This document shows positions 14,383 to 22,310 of a stretch of 30,804 nt of DNA, in pieces (within the stretch, counting starts at the first letter, position 1; each line of letters starts with the position of its first letter). A program made the position numbers and the translations under genes. The DNA lies in assembly GCA_937872475.1 (NCBI GenBank), contig CALMSY010000027.1:1-30804 (forward strand), read 5' to 3'. The notes below the pieces were generated by a model. That model was given only the letters and a program-made list of their open reading frames with translations. It was not told the DNA's origin and made no database searches. This DNA is from 67-14 sp020438345. GTDB lineage: Bacteria; Actinomycetota; Thermoleophilia; Solirubrobacterales; 70-9.

Positions 14383-15083
14383 GTCCGGGCGAGCACCAGC
14401 AGTGAGTATCCTCCGAGGGCATTGACTGTCTTGTCCGGCCACTTGCGAAAGAGGCCGGATCTCACCCGGTTGAAGATTCTCCGCCCAAGCGTAGGATCGG
14501 GCACCGTTCTCCACGATGCTGTGTACATCCAGTCCGTCGGTTCGAATCCCGCGTAGCTGAGTGAAGCCAAAGCGGTTTCTTTGGAAAAGTAGTGCAGGTG
14601 TCCGACAGATTTCCGGGCTTCCAAGATAGGTTTTCGCCTCGCCACTACCTGTGCGTTCATGTCGAGGGGGAGGTGGAAAACATAGGAGTCTGAAATACCC
14701 TTCAGCTCTGCCAGAAAACCCAGATAGTCGGGAACATGCTCGACCACGTCCAGCACCAGTGCGATGTCGAAGGCATCTCTTTCATGCGTACTTCCCCAGA
14801 GGTCAAACTCGATGTCAGACGACGCCAAGGAGCGCGCCTTTTCGATGACGAGATCGGACACATCGAAGCCCGCGAATCGCACCTGCGGACCGTAAACCTC
14901 TGAGAGAGCACGAAGCACTCCACCTGTGCCGCAGCCCACATCGCAAAAGCTGGATGGCTCAAGCCCATTTCTCTCAAGTAGGGCAGTGACTTGCTCGGCC
15001 TTCCAGCGAGCATCGGAGTCGTGCCATCCCGGGTTCTGAGACTCATAGGTACCGTCTACGTAACGCTCGTCTACATTCCTCAT
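14379..15083 (-). CDS. Class I SAM-dependent methyltransferase
   Basis: The 234-residue protein has a complete methyltransferase fold: SFCDVGCGTGGVLRAL (SAM loop, about 45-60), FAGFDVSDLVIEKA (acidic strand-2 end), FDIALVLDVVEHVPDY (strand 4) and YVFHLPLDM (strand 5). The N terminus RNVDERYVDGTYESQNPGWHDSDARWKAEQV is typical of methyltransferases in polysaccharide clusters. It overlaps the flippase start by four bases, so the pair is translationally coupled. About 160 bases without a gene separate it from the acyltransferase upstream, and I see no convincing promoter or terminator there. The substrate is unknown. Confidence 0.83.
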   Translation of the reverse strand: MRNVDERYVDGTYESQNPGWHDSDARWKAEQVTALLERNGLEPSSFCDVGCGTGGVLRALSEVYGPQVRFAGFDVSDLVIEKARSLASSDIEFDLWGSTHERDAFDIALVLDVVEHVPDYLGFLAELKGISDSYVFHLPLDMNAQVVARRKPILEARKSVGHLHYFSKETALASLSYAGFEPTDWMYTASWRTVPDPTLGRRIFNRVRSGLFRKWPDKTVNALGGYSLLVLART

Positions 15084-15244
15084 GACAGCATGCCCGTCGA
15101 TCTTGGGTTAGGACACCTCATTGGCTGGACTCAAGGACTACTCGCATACAAGCCAGGCTTCTGGCAATCTGCGGTTTAAACGTCTGGCAAACAATAGTCG
15201 GGGAACTCGGTCGGACGTCCAGATGCGAGAGAGAGTCTTGATCG

Positions 15245-15931
15245 TCATCCCATTTCCGCTTGACGTGTTTTCCGCACACCGTCCGCCGAACGCTTGAACC
15301 AGCCGAGTTCTTCGGTGTAAACCCTTTTCTCGGCCGCAGGCACTCCCGCATAGAGTCGGTAGCCGGTGCCAGGATTTTCAATCAGTACCGAACCGGCCGC
15401 AAGAACCGAGTGGTGAGGCAATTCGGCCCCTCCGAGCAGCGTGCAGGATGTGCTGACGAAGCAATACGCGCCGATCTTGATCGGCGCGCATGTTTGGTGA
15501 CCCTCGTGGATATTCAGATGGTGGGTCATCAGGAGCGACCGCATGCCAGCCACGAGGGCGAACTCGCCGATCTCTATTTCGTCGCTGCAGTCGAGATAGT
15601 GCCTAGCAGTGATCCCAGCGTAGCGGCGAAGAACCAGTCTAGGCGTCGGCGCCCGCCTCGGCGCGACGACCTCCTCCCTGAGATTGACGGACGCCCAGTT
15701 GAATCCCGAAATAATCGATCCCTCTTCCATGATGACTTCGTCGAGGGATCGAATGTAATTGAAGTGGCCTATCCGCGAGAACGGCTCCATGATCAGCTTC
15801 TCGGGGCAGACCAATGAAAAACCTATCCGGGCTGTCGAATCGATTTGGTAGCCGAACAGTGCATTGAGCATTCTTCGGCGAAGCGGCCAAGGAAAGACGA
15901 TCAGAGTGACTGTCAGGATGGCTTTGAGCAT
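15245..15931 (-). CDS. Hexapeptide-repeat acyltransferase (WbbJ-like)
   Basis: This is a left-handed beta-helix acyltransferase, probably adding acetyl groups to a sugar of the polymer. The 228-residue protein begins with a hydrophobic helix (LKAILTVTLIVFPWPLRRRMLNALFGY) and continues with imperfect hexapeptide turns (IGHFNYIRSL, IEIGEFALVAGMRSLL, APIKIGAYCFVSTSCTLLGGAELPHHSVLAAGSVL). The catalytic His is probably within MTHHLNIHEGH. The C-terminal loop GYRLYAGVPAAEKR is the usual end of these enzymes. It follows the ligase-like gene by 22 bases, preceded by a GGGG-containing site 9 bases before the ATG. Confidence 0.82.
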   Translation of the reverse strand: MLKAILTVTLIVFPWPLRRRMLNALFGYQIDSTARIGFSLVCPEKLIMEPFSRIGHFNYIRSLDEVIMEEGSIISGFNWASVNLREEVVAPRRAPTPRLVLRRYAGITARHYLDCSDEIEIGEFALVAGMRSLLMTHHLNIHEGHQTCAPIKIGAYCFVSTSCTLLGGAELPHHSVLAAGSVLIENPGTGYRLYAGVPAAEKRVYTEELGWFKRSADGVRKTRQAEMG

Positions 15932-15953
15932 CTGTCTGTTCCCCTTTTTTTCG

Positions 15954-17942
15954 TCATTCGATCACAGTCCTCTGCTGCTCCACCAACTCGAATTTGGCGT
16001 TCAGTTCACGGGTACGCCGTCTGGCAGACTCAGCCTGGCGCTCGTTTCCGAACGCGTCGGAGACTTGAGCCAGCACGTACCACGTTCTCCAATTGGTCGG
16101 CTCATCGTCCGTTGCGGCATCGGCCGCGGACAAGGCACCTCGTTTATTTTGGAGCTCAAGCTGAACAAGCGCCTGCTGCATTTCGGCAGTCGCTGAATAT
16201 GGCTGTACCTCACCGGCGTCTTCCGCCTTTTTGAGCGCGCCTTCGAGATCGCCTTCGCGGTACAGGGATTGACTGTCGTCGATAAGGCTGGCGCCAACCG
16301 TCGGTATCGCGATCACCAGAATCGCAGCACCCGCTCCAAGCACGAGTCCAACACGCTCTTTAAGCCCCGGCCTCACCGGTACGAACCGGGAGCTCCTTCG
16401 TCCCCGTCGACTCTCGGCCGACGGGCCCATCGTCGCTGCGACCAGAACGAAGAAGACCACCGGGAGGACCGTCATCTCCCAAGCCCAGTCGATACCGGCA
16501 GCGACTGCGAACGCAGCCATGCCGGAAGCGGCAACCGCGAGAAGGGACCGTCGCTCGGATGACCCTCGACTGGCTGCTCCGACCCCCGCAAAGCCGATCG
16601 GGCCGAAAATCAAGATGGCGACCAGCACGAATCCCATCGGCCCCAGTTCAGCCAGAGCCTCCAAGTAGATCGAGTGCGCGTCTCGGACGAACTGGGTTCC
16701 CTCGCCCTCCCGCGCCCACCAGAACTCGAAAGTACCCGGGCCGGTTCCTGTAGGACTTGCGGCTGCGCTCGCGTCGATTGCGGATTCCCACACCAGATAT
16801 CGCTCGCCGCTTCCGAGATTTCCAAGCCGACTGACTGTCGCGTTCCCGACGGCCGGCTCTTTGAACTCAGCCCAGCGGTCACCGACAAATCCGGTGGCGA
16901 GGACCGCGATTGCGAGGACCGACCCGACGATTGCCACGGTGACGCCTGTTCGCCGCGCCGCTTTCCGGCTCGGGGACGGCAGAGTGATCTTCCCGTTCTT
17001 GATCGCCCGGGCGAGAAGACCTTGGATCAGGGCTGTCCCAATGAAAACGCCGACCGTGAGCCAAAGCATTTCGGTTCCCTGCGAGGACGAGACGTCGCCG
17101 AGCACCCGGTCTCTGAGTTCGGGCCGTTGCGCGATCAGCAATAGCATTAGCGCTGAGCCGATCGCCGGAACGATCAGATTCAACAACAGTTGCAAACGTT
17201 TGGGTGTCAAGACGATGAGCACTGCGAGAGCGACGCCCGCTTCCACTGCACCGCCCCTCGAGGCCGTCAGATAACAAGCCAGAACGACAGCCGGAATTAC
17301 CCCGGCCGCCAGTGCCCGCCCGATCACCGAACGGCCCGCAGCCGCTACCCAGGCGAGTGGAGCCAGGCCGATTGCCAGGAGTGCAGCCAGACCATTCCAG
17401 TACTCCAGGGGATAGTTGAGACGCGAAATCGGAAAACTCTCAGGGATCCCGCTGGCTGGAAACCAGTCCGGCTGGAAGCGTGAGGCAAGCGCCACGATGG
17501 CGATGACCGCTACAGCTGCCCCGACCGCGGATATCGATCGGCGCATACCTTCCCGAGCTTGGACCAGGAGCAACAGAAAAAATACGCCCAGCAGAGTGGA
17601 GACCCGGCTCAGCTCGATCATGCCGCGTTCGGTGCTTTCCGTCCAAGTCAAGGTCGCTATCGCAGTCCAGACGACCAGAGATCCGAACACCGCCAAGGCG
17701 ATCCATCCTGCGCGGTTGATGCGGACAACGGGAAGAAGGCCGGCAGCCAGGCCAAGCAGGATCGCCCACCAGACGATCAGGCCGACCTGGTTTCGTAGCA
17801 CCAGGTCATAGCCGCCGGCGTTCATCGCCAGGTAGGTCACCAGCACGAACGGCACGCCGAACCCTGCAACGGCCGGTAGATGCTGTCGAATCAGTCCGCC
17901 CTCTACAGCCTGATCACTGCGCTTTTTCATTGTGGTCCCCAT
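15954..17942 (-). CDS. O-antigen ligase / Wzy-C family membrane protein with C-terminal TPR-like domain
   Basis: This large membrane protein is predicted to join polysaccharide to an acceptor or to polymerise it. It has about twelve hydrophobic helices. The Wzy_C region has the family pattern: SGERYLVWESAIDASAAASPTGTGPGTFEF, then RDAHSIYLEALAELGPMGFVL. The last 110 residues form helices with Ala-rich spacing (SLYREGDLEGALKKAEDAGEVQPYSATAEMQQALVQLELQNKRGA), resembling two or three TPR units that probably contact a partner. The ATG at 17942 overlaps the upstream stop as TGATG; an ATG at 17930 preceded by GGGG is possible. It is the second polymerase/ligase-type protein in the cluster, so the division of labour with the protein at 9175 is open. 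Confidence 0.84.
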   Translation of the reverse strand: MGTTMKKRSDQAVEGGLIRQHLPAVAGFGVPFVLVTYLAMNAGGYDLVLRNQVGLIVWWAILLGLAAGLLPVVRINRAGWIALAVFGSLVVWTAIATLTWTESTERGMIELSRVSTLLGVFFLLLLVQAREGMRRSISAVGAAVAVIAIVALASRFQPDWFPASGIPESFPISRLNYPLEYWNGLAALLAIGLAPLAWVAAAGRSVIGRALAAGVIPAVVLACYLTASRGGAVEAGVALAVLIVLTPKRLQLLLNLIVPAIGSALMLLLIAQRPELRDRVLGDVSSSQGTEMLWLTVGVFIGTALIQGLLARAIKNGKITLPSPSRKAARRTGVTVAIVGSVLAIAVLATGFVGDRWAEFKEPAVGNATVSRLGNLGSGERYLVWESAIDASAAASPTGTGPGTFEFWWAREGEGTQFVRDAHSIYLEALAELGPMGFVLVAILIFGPIGFAGVGAASRGSSERRSLLAVAASGMAAFAVAAGIDWAWEMTVLPVVFFVLVAATMGPSAESRRGRRSSRFVPVRPGLKERVGLVLGAGAAILVIAIPTVGASLIDDSQSLYREGDLEGALKKAEDAGEVQPYSATAEMQQALVQLELQNKRGALSAADAATDDEPTNWRTWYVLAQVSDAFGNERQAESARRRTRELNAKFELVEQQRTVIE

Positions 17943-18628
17943 CAGCAATTCTCAATTGGTACTTCGGCGACTGCGATCAATTGCCGCCTGCGACGAACGA
18001 TCGCGGTCAAACGTGCCACTGCGTCAAACAGCCGGGTGGGCAAGAGATCATCAAGCTGATTCGTCAACCTTCCGGGGAGTGCATGAGTGAGAACCGTGAT
18101 GGAGAGGACCTTGAATCCGCTTTCGTAGAGCAGATTCGCCAGCAGCTGAGGTGTCCATGTGTAGAGATGATGATTGATCTCGGGCAATACCCATTGGCGC
18201 TGTGTTCGCCAATCGTCGATCGGCAGAAGAAGAACCAGTTTGCCGCCCGGGCGGATCACACGAAGCAATCCGTTCAGCTCATCCAGAGGCCTGATGGTGT
18301 GTTCGAGAACATGGCTCGAAACCACGAGATCGATTGAATCGTCCGACACCGGCGCAAGAGATTCGAAAACGTCGAGTCCTCTCTCGATTGCTGCGGCACG
18401 AGATGTCGGGTTGATCTCCACTCCGATCTTTGACTCGTTTTCCAGAGCCATAAGCAGAGAACCGTCGGCGCATCCAAAGTCCAGCACCGCGTCAGTCGAC
18501 TTCAGTGTTCCTCGCAGAACCCTGAGTGAGGTCTCAACTCGCGGCCCAAAGAGGTCCTCGTACATGTCGTGATAGGCAGCGCCTTTGTCACCGAGATACC
18601 GACTGCTTCGCTTACTCACTCCATTCAC
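17942..18628 (-). CDS. Class I SAM-dependent methyltransferase
   Basis: The 228-residue protein carries AVLDFGCADGSLLMALE (SAM loop), IGVEINPTSRAAAIERG (strand 2), DSIDLVVSSHVLEHTIRPLDEL (strand 4) and RVIRPGGKLVLLLPIDDWRTQ (strand 5). The N terminus RYLGDKGAAYHDMYEDLFGPR matches methyltransferases found with glycosyltransferase genes. It overlaps the ligase-like gene by one base and follows the kinase gene by 24 bases, so it belongs to the long minus-strand operon. It is the fourth methyltransferase in the cluster. The substrate cannot be read from sequence. Confidence 0.83.
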   Translation of the reverse strand: MNGVSKRSSRYLGDKGAAYHDMYEDLFGPRVETSLRVLRGTLKSTDAVLDFGCADGSLLMALENESKIGVEINPTSRAAAIERGLDVFESLAPVSDDSIDLVVSSHVLEHTIRPLDELNGLLRVIRPGGKLVLLLPIDDWRTQRQWVLPEINHHLYTWTPQLLANLLYESGFKVLSITVLTHALPGRLTNQLDDLLPTRLFDAVARLTAIVRRRRQLIAVAEVPIENC

Positions 18629-18652
18629 GATTCGGTCGGTCTTTCCCGACAG

Positions 18653-20239
18653 CTACGAGAGACTCTGAGACATCTTCGGTTCTTTTCGGGTGGAGCCTGC
18701 ATCGACGCCCGCGTAGTACCCATATCCATAGGCATTTCCACCCTGAACACGATTCGCTACAACGCCGAGCATAGGGGCCCCCAGATTTTCGAGTTGTTTG
18801 CGTAGATTCTGGGCTTGATCAGTGGTCGTCTTGTTGAGACGAGCGACGACTATCACCCCGTCAACCAGACCGGTCAATGGGATCGGGTCGGCGATGACCA
18901 GGATAGGCGGGGCATCGATGACGACCATGTCATAGGTCTCGCTGAGTGATTTGAGAAGCGTCTTCATTTCTTCACTGCCGAGAAGATCCGCAGGACTGGG
19001 TGGCGGCGAACCTGAGGTGATCACGTCTAGGTGGGTGGCACCCTGAGCCGAGCCCGTCACGGCATGCACCGGAACCGACTGAACTGCCGACTCCAAATCT
19101 GTTTGATGGGTCAGCAGCTCGGCGAGCCCCGGCGACGGTGCGAGATTGTGACGGCGGGCAGCTGTGGGACGCCGAAAATCCGATTCGACCAAGATGGCAG
19201 AACCACCGGTATCCGCAGCTATCGCCGCGAGATTCCAGCTTATGGTCGATTTGCCGTCGTCTGGAGCGGCCGACGTTGCGAGAACTACTTTGATCTTGCG
19301 ATCCACATTGAAGTATCGGAGCCTGGTCCGGAGCATCCTGAAGGATTCCGCGTCCACAGTGGGCAAGTCATGAGTCACATCGGTCGCGTCTGCACCTTCA
19401 CGAAGCGCTTCACTCTCCGGGATGTTTGCAAGCAGCGGCAACGAGAACACCGACTCGAGATGCGGGGTATCCCTGATTCTCCTGTCGAACCGCTCCATCA
19501 GCAAGGCGGCAGCTACTCCTAGAAGCAAGCCGAGAAGTATCCCGAGACTCACGTTTCGACCGGTCTTCGGGATGGTCGGGGAGCTTGCCGCTTCGGCGGT
19601 TTGGACGATCTCGGCATTACCAGTCTGGAGCGCTCCGAGCGCCTGCAACCTTCCTACCTGTTTCTTCAGGGTCTGACCCTCATCGGACTCCTGTTGATCG
19701 GGATTCAGAGAGCGATACTCGCGCTCTACCAGCGCTATCGCTCCGGCAATCTTGCTGCGATCGGCGTCACGACGGAACTTGACATAGGACTCGGCAAACG
19801 AATTCGCCACCCGGGCCGCAAACTCGGGATCAGGATCGAGAGCGGTGATGGAGACCACGTTTGAGGCACCTTCGGTCTCCACGGTGACGATACCGGCCAC
19901 GTCATCCCCGGTCAGGCCACTTCCAAGATCGTCAGCCGTGAGTTCGGCCACGGCATCGAGGGAAACCAGGTTCAGGTTGGTTGCGGCCTCCCTCGACGGA
20001 TCGGTCGAATTGAACACCTGTGAACCAAAGAGGCTCTGGTCAAACCCGGGATCCCGAAAGAGCAGCGAAGAGGTCGAGGAATACTGTTTGGTCTGGATCA
20101 AGGAGAAGACCAGAGCCGCTCCGGCCACCAAAAGGACACAGCCAAGGATCACCCAGATCCGTCGACGCAACACAAGCAGGATCTCACCCAGGTTGCGTTC
20201 GTTGACACCCTTCTGAGCCCCTGTATCTAATTCACTCAC
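18653..20239 (-). CDS. Wzz-type chain-length regulator fused to a bacterial tyrosine kinase
   Basis: This fusion controls polymer length and export through cycles of tyrosine autophosphorylation. The 528-residue protein has a Wzz domain flanked by two membrane helices (about 26-49 and 231-248). A cytoplasmic BY-kinase follows: Walker A in SAAPDDGKST (about 323-332), Walker A' ILVESDFRRP (about 349-358), and Walker B MVVIDAPP (about 438-445). A short tyrosine cluster, AYGYGYYAG, lies near the C terminus. I chose the GTG at 20239 because GGGAG sits 9 bases upstream; the ATG at 20248 lies directly against that site. It overlaps the GDP-fucose synthase gene by 8 bases. The cognate phosphatase is encoded at 22311. 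Confidence 0.92.
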   Translation of the reverse strand: MSELDTGAQKGVNERNLGEILLVLRRRIWVILGCVLLVAGAALVFSLIQTKQYSSTSSLLFRDPGFDQSLFGSQVFNSTDPSREAATNLNLVSLDAVAELTADDLGSGLTGDDVAGIVTVETEGASNVVSITALDPDPEFAARVANSFAESYVKFRRDADRSKIAGAIALVEREYRSLNPDQQESDEGQTLKKQVGRLQALGALQTGNAEIVQTAEAASSPTIPKTGRNVSLGILLGLLLGVAAALLMERFDRRIRDTPHLESVFSLPLLANIPESEALREGADATDVTHDLPTVDAESFRMLRTRLRYFNVDRKIKVVLATSAAPDDGKSTISWNLAAIAADTGGSAILVESDFRRPTAARRHNLAPSPGLAELLTHQTDLESAVQSVPVHAVTGSAQGATHLDVITSGSPPPSPADLLGSEEMKTLLKSLSETYDMVVIDAPPILVIADPIPLTGLVDGVIVVARLNKTTTDQAQNLRKQLENLGAPMLGVVANRVQGGNAYGYGYYAGVDAGSTRKEPKMSQSLS

Positions 20240-21206
20240 CAGTGTCATCTCCCTTGGCAATGCTGTCTTGGAACCATTTCACCGTTATGTCAATTCCCTC
20301 CTGAAGGGGCACCCTGGATTTGAAACCGATCGTTTCCGTAGCCCGAGTCACGTCGAGATAACGGACCGGCTGGCCATCGGGACGGGAAGTGTCCCATCGG
20401 GTGGCGCCGTCAAAGCCCACTGCAGCCGAAACAATCTCCGAGAGATCCTTGATCTTGGTCTCGACCCCGGTACCGATGTTGAAGGGTTCTGAGCCTTCGG
20501 CATACTCGGCGGAGAGGACGACCGCGCGGGCGGCATCGTCGACATAGAGAAACTCCCGTGAAGGTGAACCAGTCCCCCAGAGGACCACCTCATCCTCTTC
20601 GCGTTTTTGGGCATCCACGTACTTGTGGATCATCGCCGGGATCACGTGGGAATCCTCGAGATCGAAATTGTCGTCGGGACCGTAAAGGTTGGCAAGGATA
20701 GGCACGCACGAGTCCAGCCCGTACTGGCGGCGGTAGGTGTCCGAGAGCACAACCATCATTTTTTTGGCCAGTCCGTAGGGCGCGTTCGTCTCCTCCGGAT
20801 AACCATTCCAGATGTCGTCTTCCCTGAACGGGACATCCAGAAACTTCGGATAGGCGCAGACCGTGCAGACCGAGACGAGTCGCTTGGTCTCCAGCTTGCG
20901 TGCAGCCTCGAAAATATTGAGTCCCATCGCCATGTTGTCGCGAACCAGGGGCGCGGGATGGCGGCGGTTGAAACCGATCCCGCCGACGTTGGCCGCCAGA
21001 TGGATCACCACCTCCGCTCCCGCGAGGGCTTCGTCGGCGGCAGCGGCCTCGGTCAAGTCGAACTCGGCCGATCGCGGCACCGTCACCTCGGCGCCGAGGC
21101 TCTGGAGCAGGCGGACCACCGGCTTGCCCAGGAAACCTGCGCCACCGGTGACTGTCACCGCGGTGCCGGTCCAGAACGCCTGGCTCGGCTCTCGTTCATC
21201 GTTCAT
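20232..21206 (-). CDS. fcl: GDP-L-fucose synthase (or a close NAD-dependent epimerase)
   Basis: This enzyme turns GDP-4-keto-6-deoxy-D-mannose into GDP-L-fucose by epimerisation and NADPH-dependent reduction. The 324-residue protein has the nucleotide motif VTGGAGFLG near the N terminus, HLAANVGGIGFNRRHPA, and the catalytic region VCTVCAYPKF. There the conserved Cys is present and the usual Ser is a Thr. The YGLAKK motif supplies Tyr and Lys. ILANLYGPDDNFDLEDSHVIPAMIHK is characteristic of fucose synthases. It starts with an ATG that overlaps the gmd stop (ATGA), so the two successive enzymes of the pathway are coupled. A GDP-6-deoxy-talose or perosamine-type side branch is less likely. Confidence 0.87.
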   Translation of the reverse strand: MNDEREPSQAFWTGTAVTVTGGAGFLGKPVVRLLQSLGAEVTVPRSAEFDLTEAAAADEALAGAEVVIHLAANVGGIGFNRRHPAPLVRDNMAMGLNIFEAARKLETKRLVSVCTVCAYPKFLDVPFREDDIWNGYPEETNAPYGLAKKMMVVLSDTYRRQYGLDSCVPILANLYGPDDNFDLEDSHVIPAMIHKYVDAQKREEDEVVLWGTGSPSREFLYVDDAARAVVLSAEYAEGSEPFNIGTGVETKIKDLSEIVSAAVGFDGATRWDTSRPDGQPVRYLDVTRATETIGFKSRVPLQEGIDITVKWFQDSIAKGDDTGE

Positions 21207-22219
21207 CGCCCAACCTTTCCTGCCAGCTGATCGTCGAGCATGGCGATATCCGCATCGACCATCAACTCGACCAGCTCCTTGAACTTCACCTTCGGCTCCC
21301 ACCCCAGTTTTTCCCGAGCCTTCGATGCATCGCCCAGTAGGGAGTCGACTTCTGCGGGACGATAGTAGCGGGGGTCGATCTCGATGTGCTTGTCGGGATC
21401 GAGTCCCCCCCGATCGAACGCGATCTCGACCGCTTCGCGGACCGAATGCTTCTCGCCCGTTGCCACGACGTAATCGTCCGGCTGGTCGGCCTGGAGCATC
21501 AGCCACATGGCTTCGACGAAATCGGGGGCGTAGCCCCAGTCGCGCTCCGCGTCGAGGTTGCCCAGGAACAGCTTTTCCTGCAGCCCGGCCCGGATGCGGG
21601 CCACCGCACGGGTGATCTTGCGGGTCACGAATGTCTCTCCCCGCCGCGGCGACTCGTGATTGAAGAGGATGCCGTTCACCGCGAAGAGGTCGTACGCCTC
21701 TCGATGGTTGACGGTGGTCCAGTAGGCGGCAACCTTGGCCACTGCGTAAGGACTGCGGGGATGGAAAGGTGTCTGCTCGTTCTGCGGTGGTGGTGAAGAA
21801 CCGAACATCTCCGAGGAAGAAGCCTGGTAGAAACGTGTTTCCACGCCGGATTCCCTGATCGCTTCAAGGATGCGAAGTGTCCCGACGCCCGTCACGTCCA
21901 GCGTGTATTCGGGAATGTCGAATGAAACCCGGACGTGACTCTGAGCGCCAAGGTGGTAGATCTCGTCTGGCTGGATCTTGTAGATGAGTCGGGTCAGGAC
22001 GACCGGGTCCGACAGATCACCGTAATGGGTGAAGAAGCTGAGCCCCGCGTCATGCGGGTCGTGGTAGAGGTGCTCGACCCGGTCCGTGTTGAAGCTGGAG
22101 GAGCGCCGAATGATGCCGTGCACCTCATAGCCCTTGCCGAGCAGGAACTCGGCAAGATAGGACCCGTCCTGTCCGGTCACCCCTGTTAACAAGGCTCGTT
22201 TTGGGGATTCAGGACTCAT
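21203..22219 (-). CDS. gmd: GDP-mannose 4,6-dehydratase
   Basis: This NADP-dependent dehydratase makes GDP-4-keto-6-deoxy-D-mannose, the first committed step toward GDP-L-fucose and GDP-D-rhamnose. The 338-residue sequence is nearly textbook: ALLTGVTGQDGSYLAEFLL at the N terminus, HGIIRRSSSFNTDRVEHLY, HLGAQSHVRVSF, the catalytic SSSEMFG and YAVAK, FNHESPRRGETFVTRKI, and RYYRPAEVDSLLGD near the end. It starts at an ATG with only a weak Shine-Dalgarno. It is the first gene of the long minus-strand operon and diverges from the phosphatase gene across 91 bases with no clear promoter. GC here is as high as in the ribosomal genes. Confidence 0.96.
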   Translation of the reverse strand: MSPESPKRALLTGVTGQDGSYLAEFLLGKGYEVHGIIRRSSSFNTDRVEHLYHDPHDAGLSFFTHYGDLSDPVVLTRLIYKIQPDEIYHLGAQSHVRVSFDIPEYTLDVTGVGTLRILEAIRESGVETRFYQASSSEMFGSSPPPQNEQTPFHPRSPYAVAKVAAYWTTVNHREAYDLFAVNGILFNHESPRRGETFVTRKITRAVARIRAGLQEKLFLGNLDAERDWGYAPDFVEAMWLMLQADQPDDYVVATGEKHSVREAVEIAFDRGGLDPDKHIEIDPRYYRPAEVDSLLGDASKAREKLGWEPKVKFKELVELMVDADIAMLDDQLAGKVGR

Positions 22220-22310
22220 TCCAGGTCAATTCTTTCAGTTTGATCTACTGGGGGCGTTCAGGCACTCGCCTATCGCATCCAGCGCGATTCAAGGTACCGT
22301 TGAGACCGCC

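Noticed and set aside
14533..14551. tRNA T-arm-like sequence (GGTTCGAATCCC)
   Set aside because: It lies inside the methyltransferase gene (codons for AGFEPTDW), the flanking stem does not pair properly and no acceptor or anticodon arm surrounds it.
15084..15244. Promoter or small gene between the acyltransferase and methyltransferase genes
   Set aside because: Only isolated weak hexamers and short palindromes (for example GGACGTCC at 15213-15220); no supported start, Shine-Dalgarno or spacing.
20607..21230. Open frame antisense to the GDP-fucose synthase gene
   Set aside because: No family features, and the opposite strand is a clear enzyme with conserved motifs.
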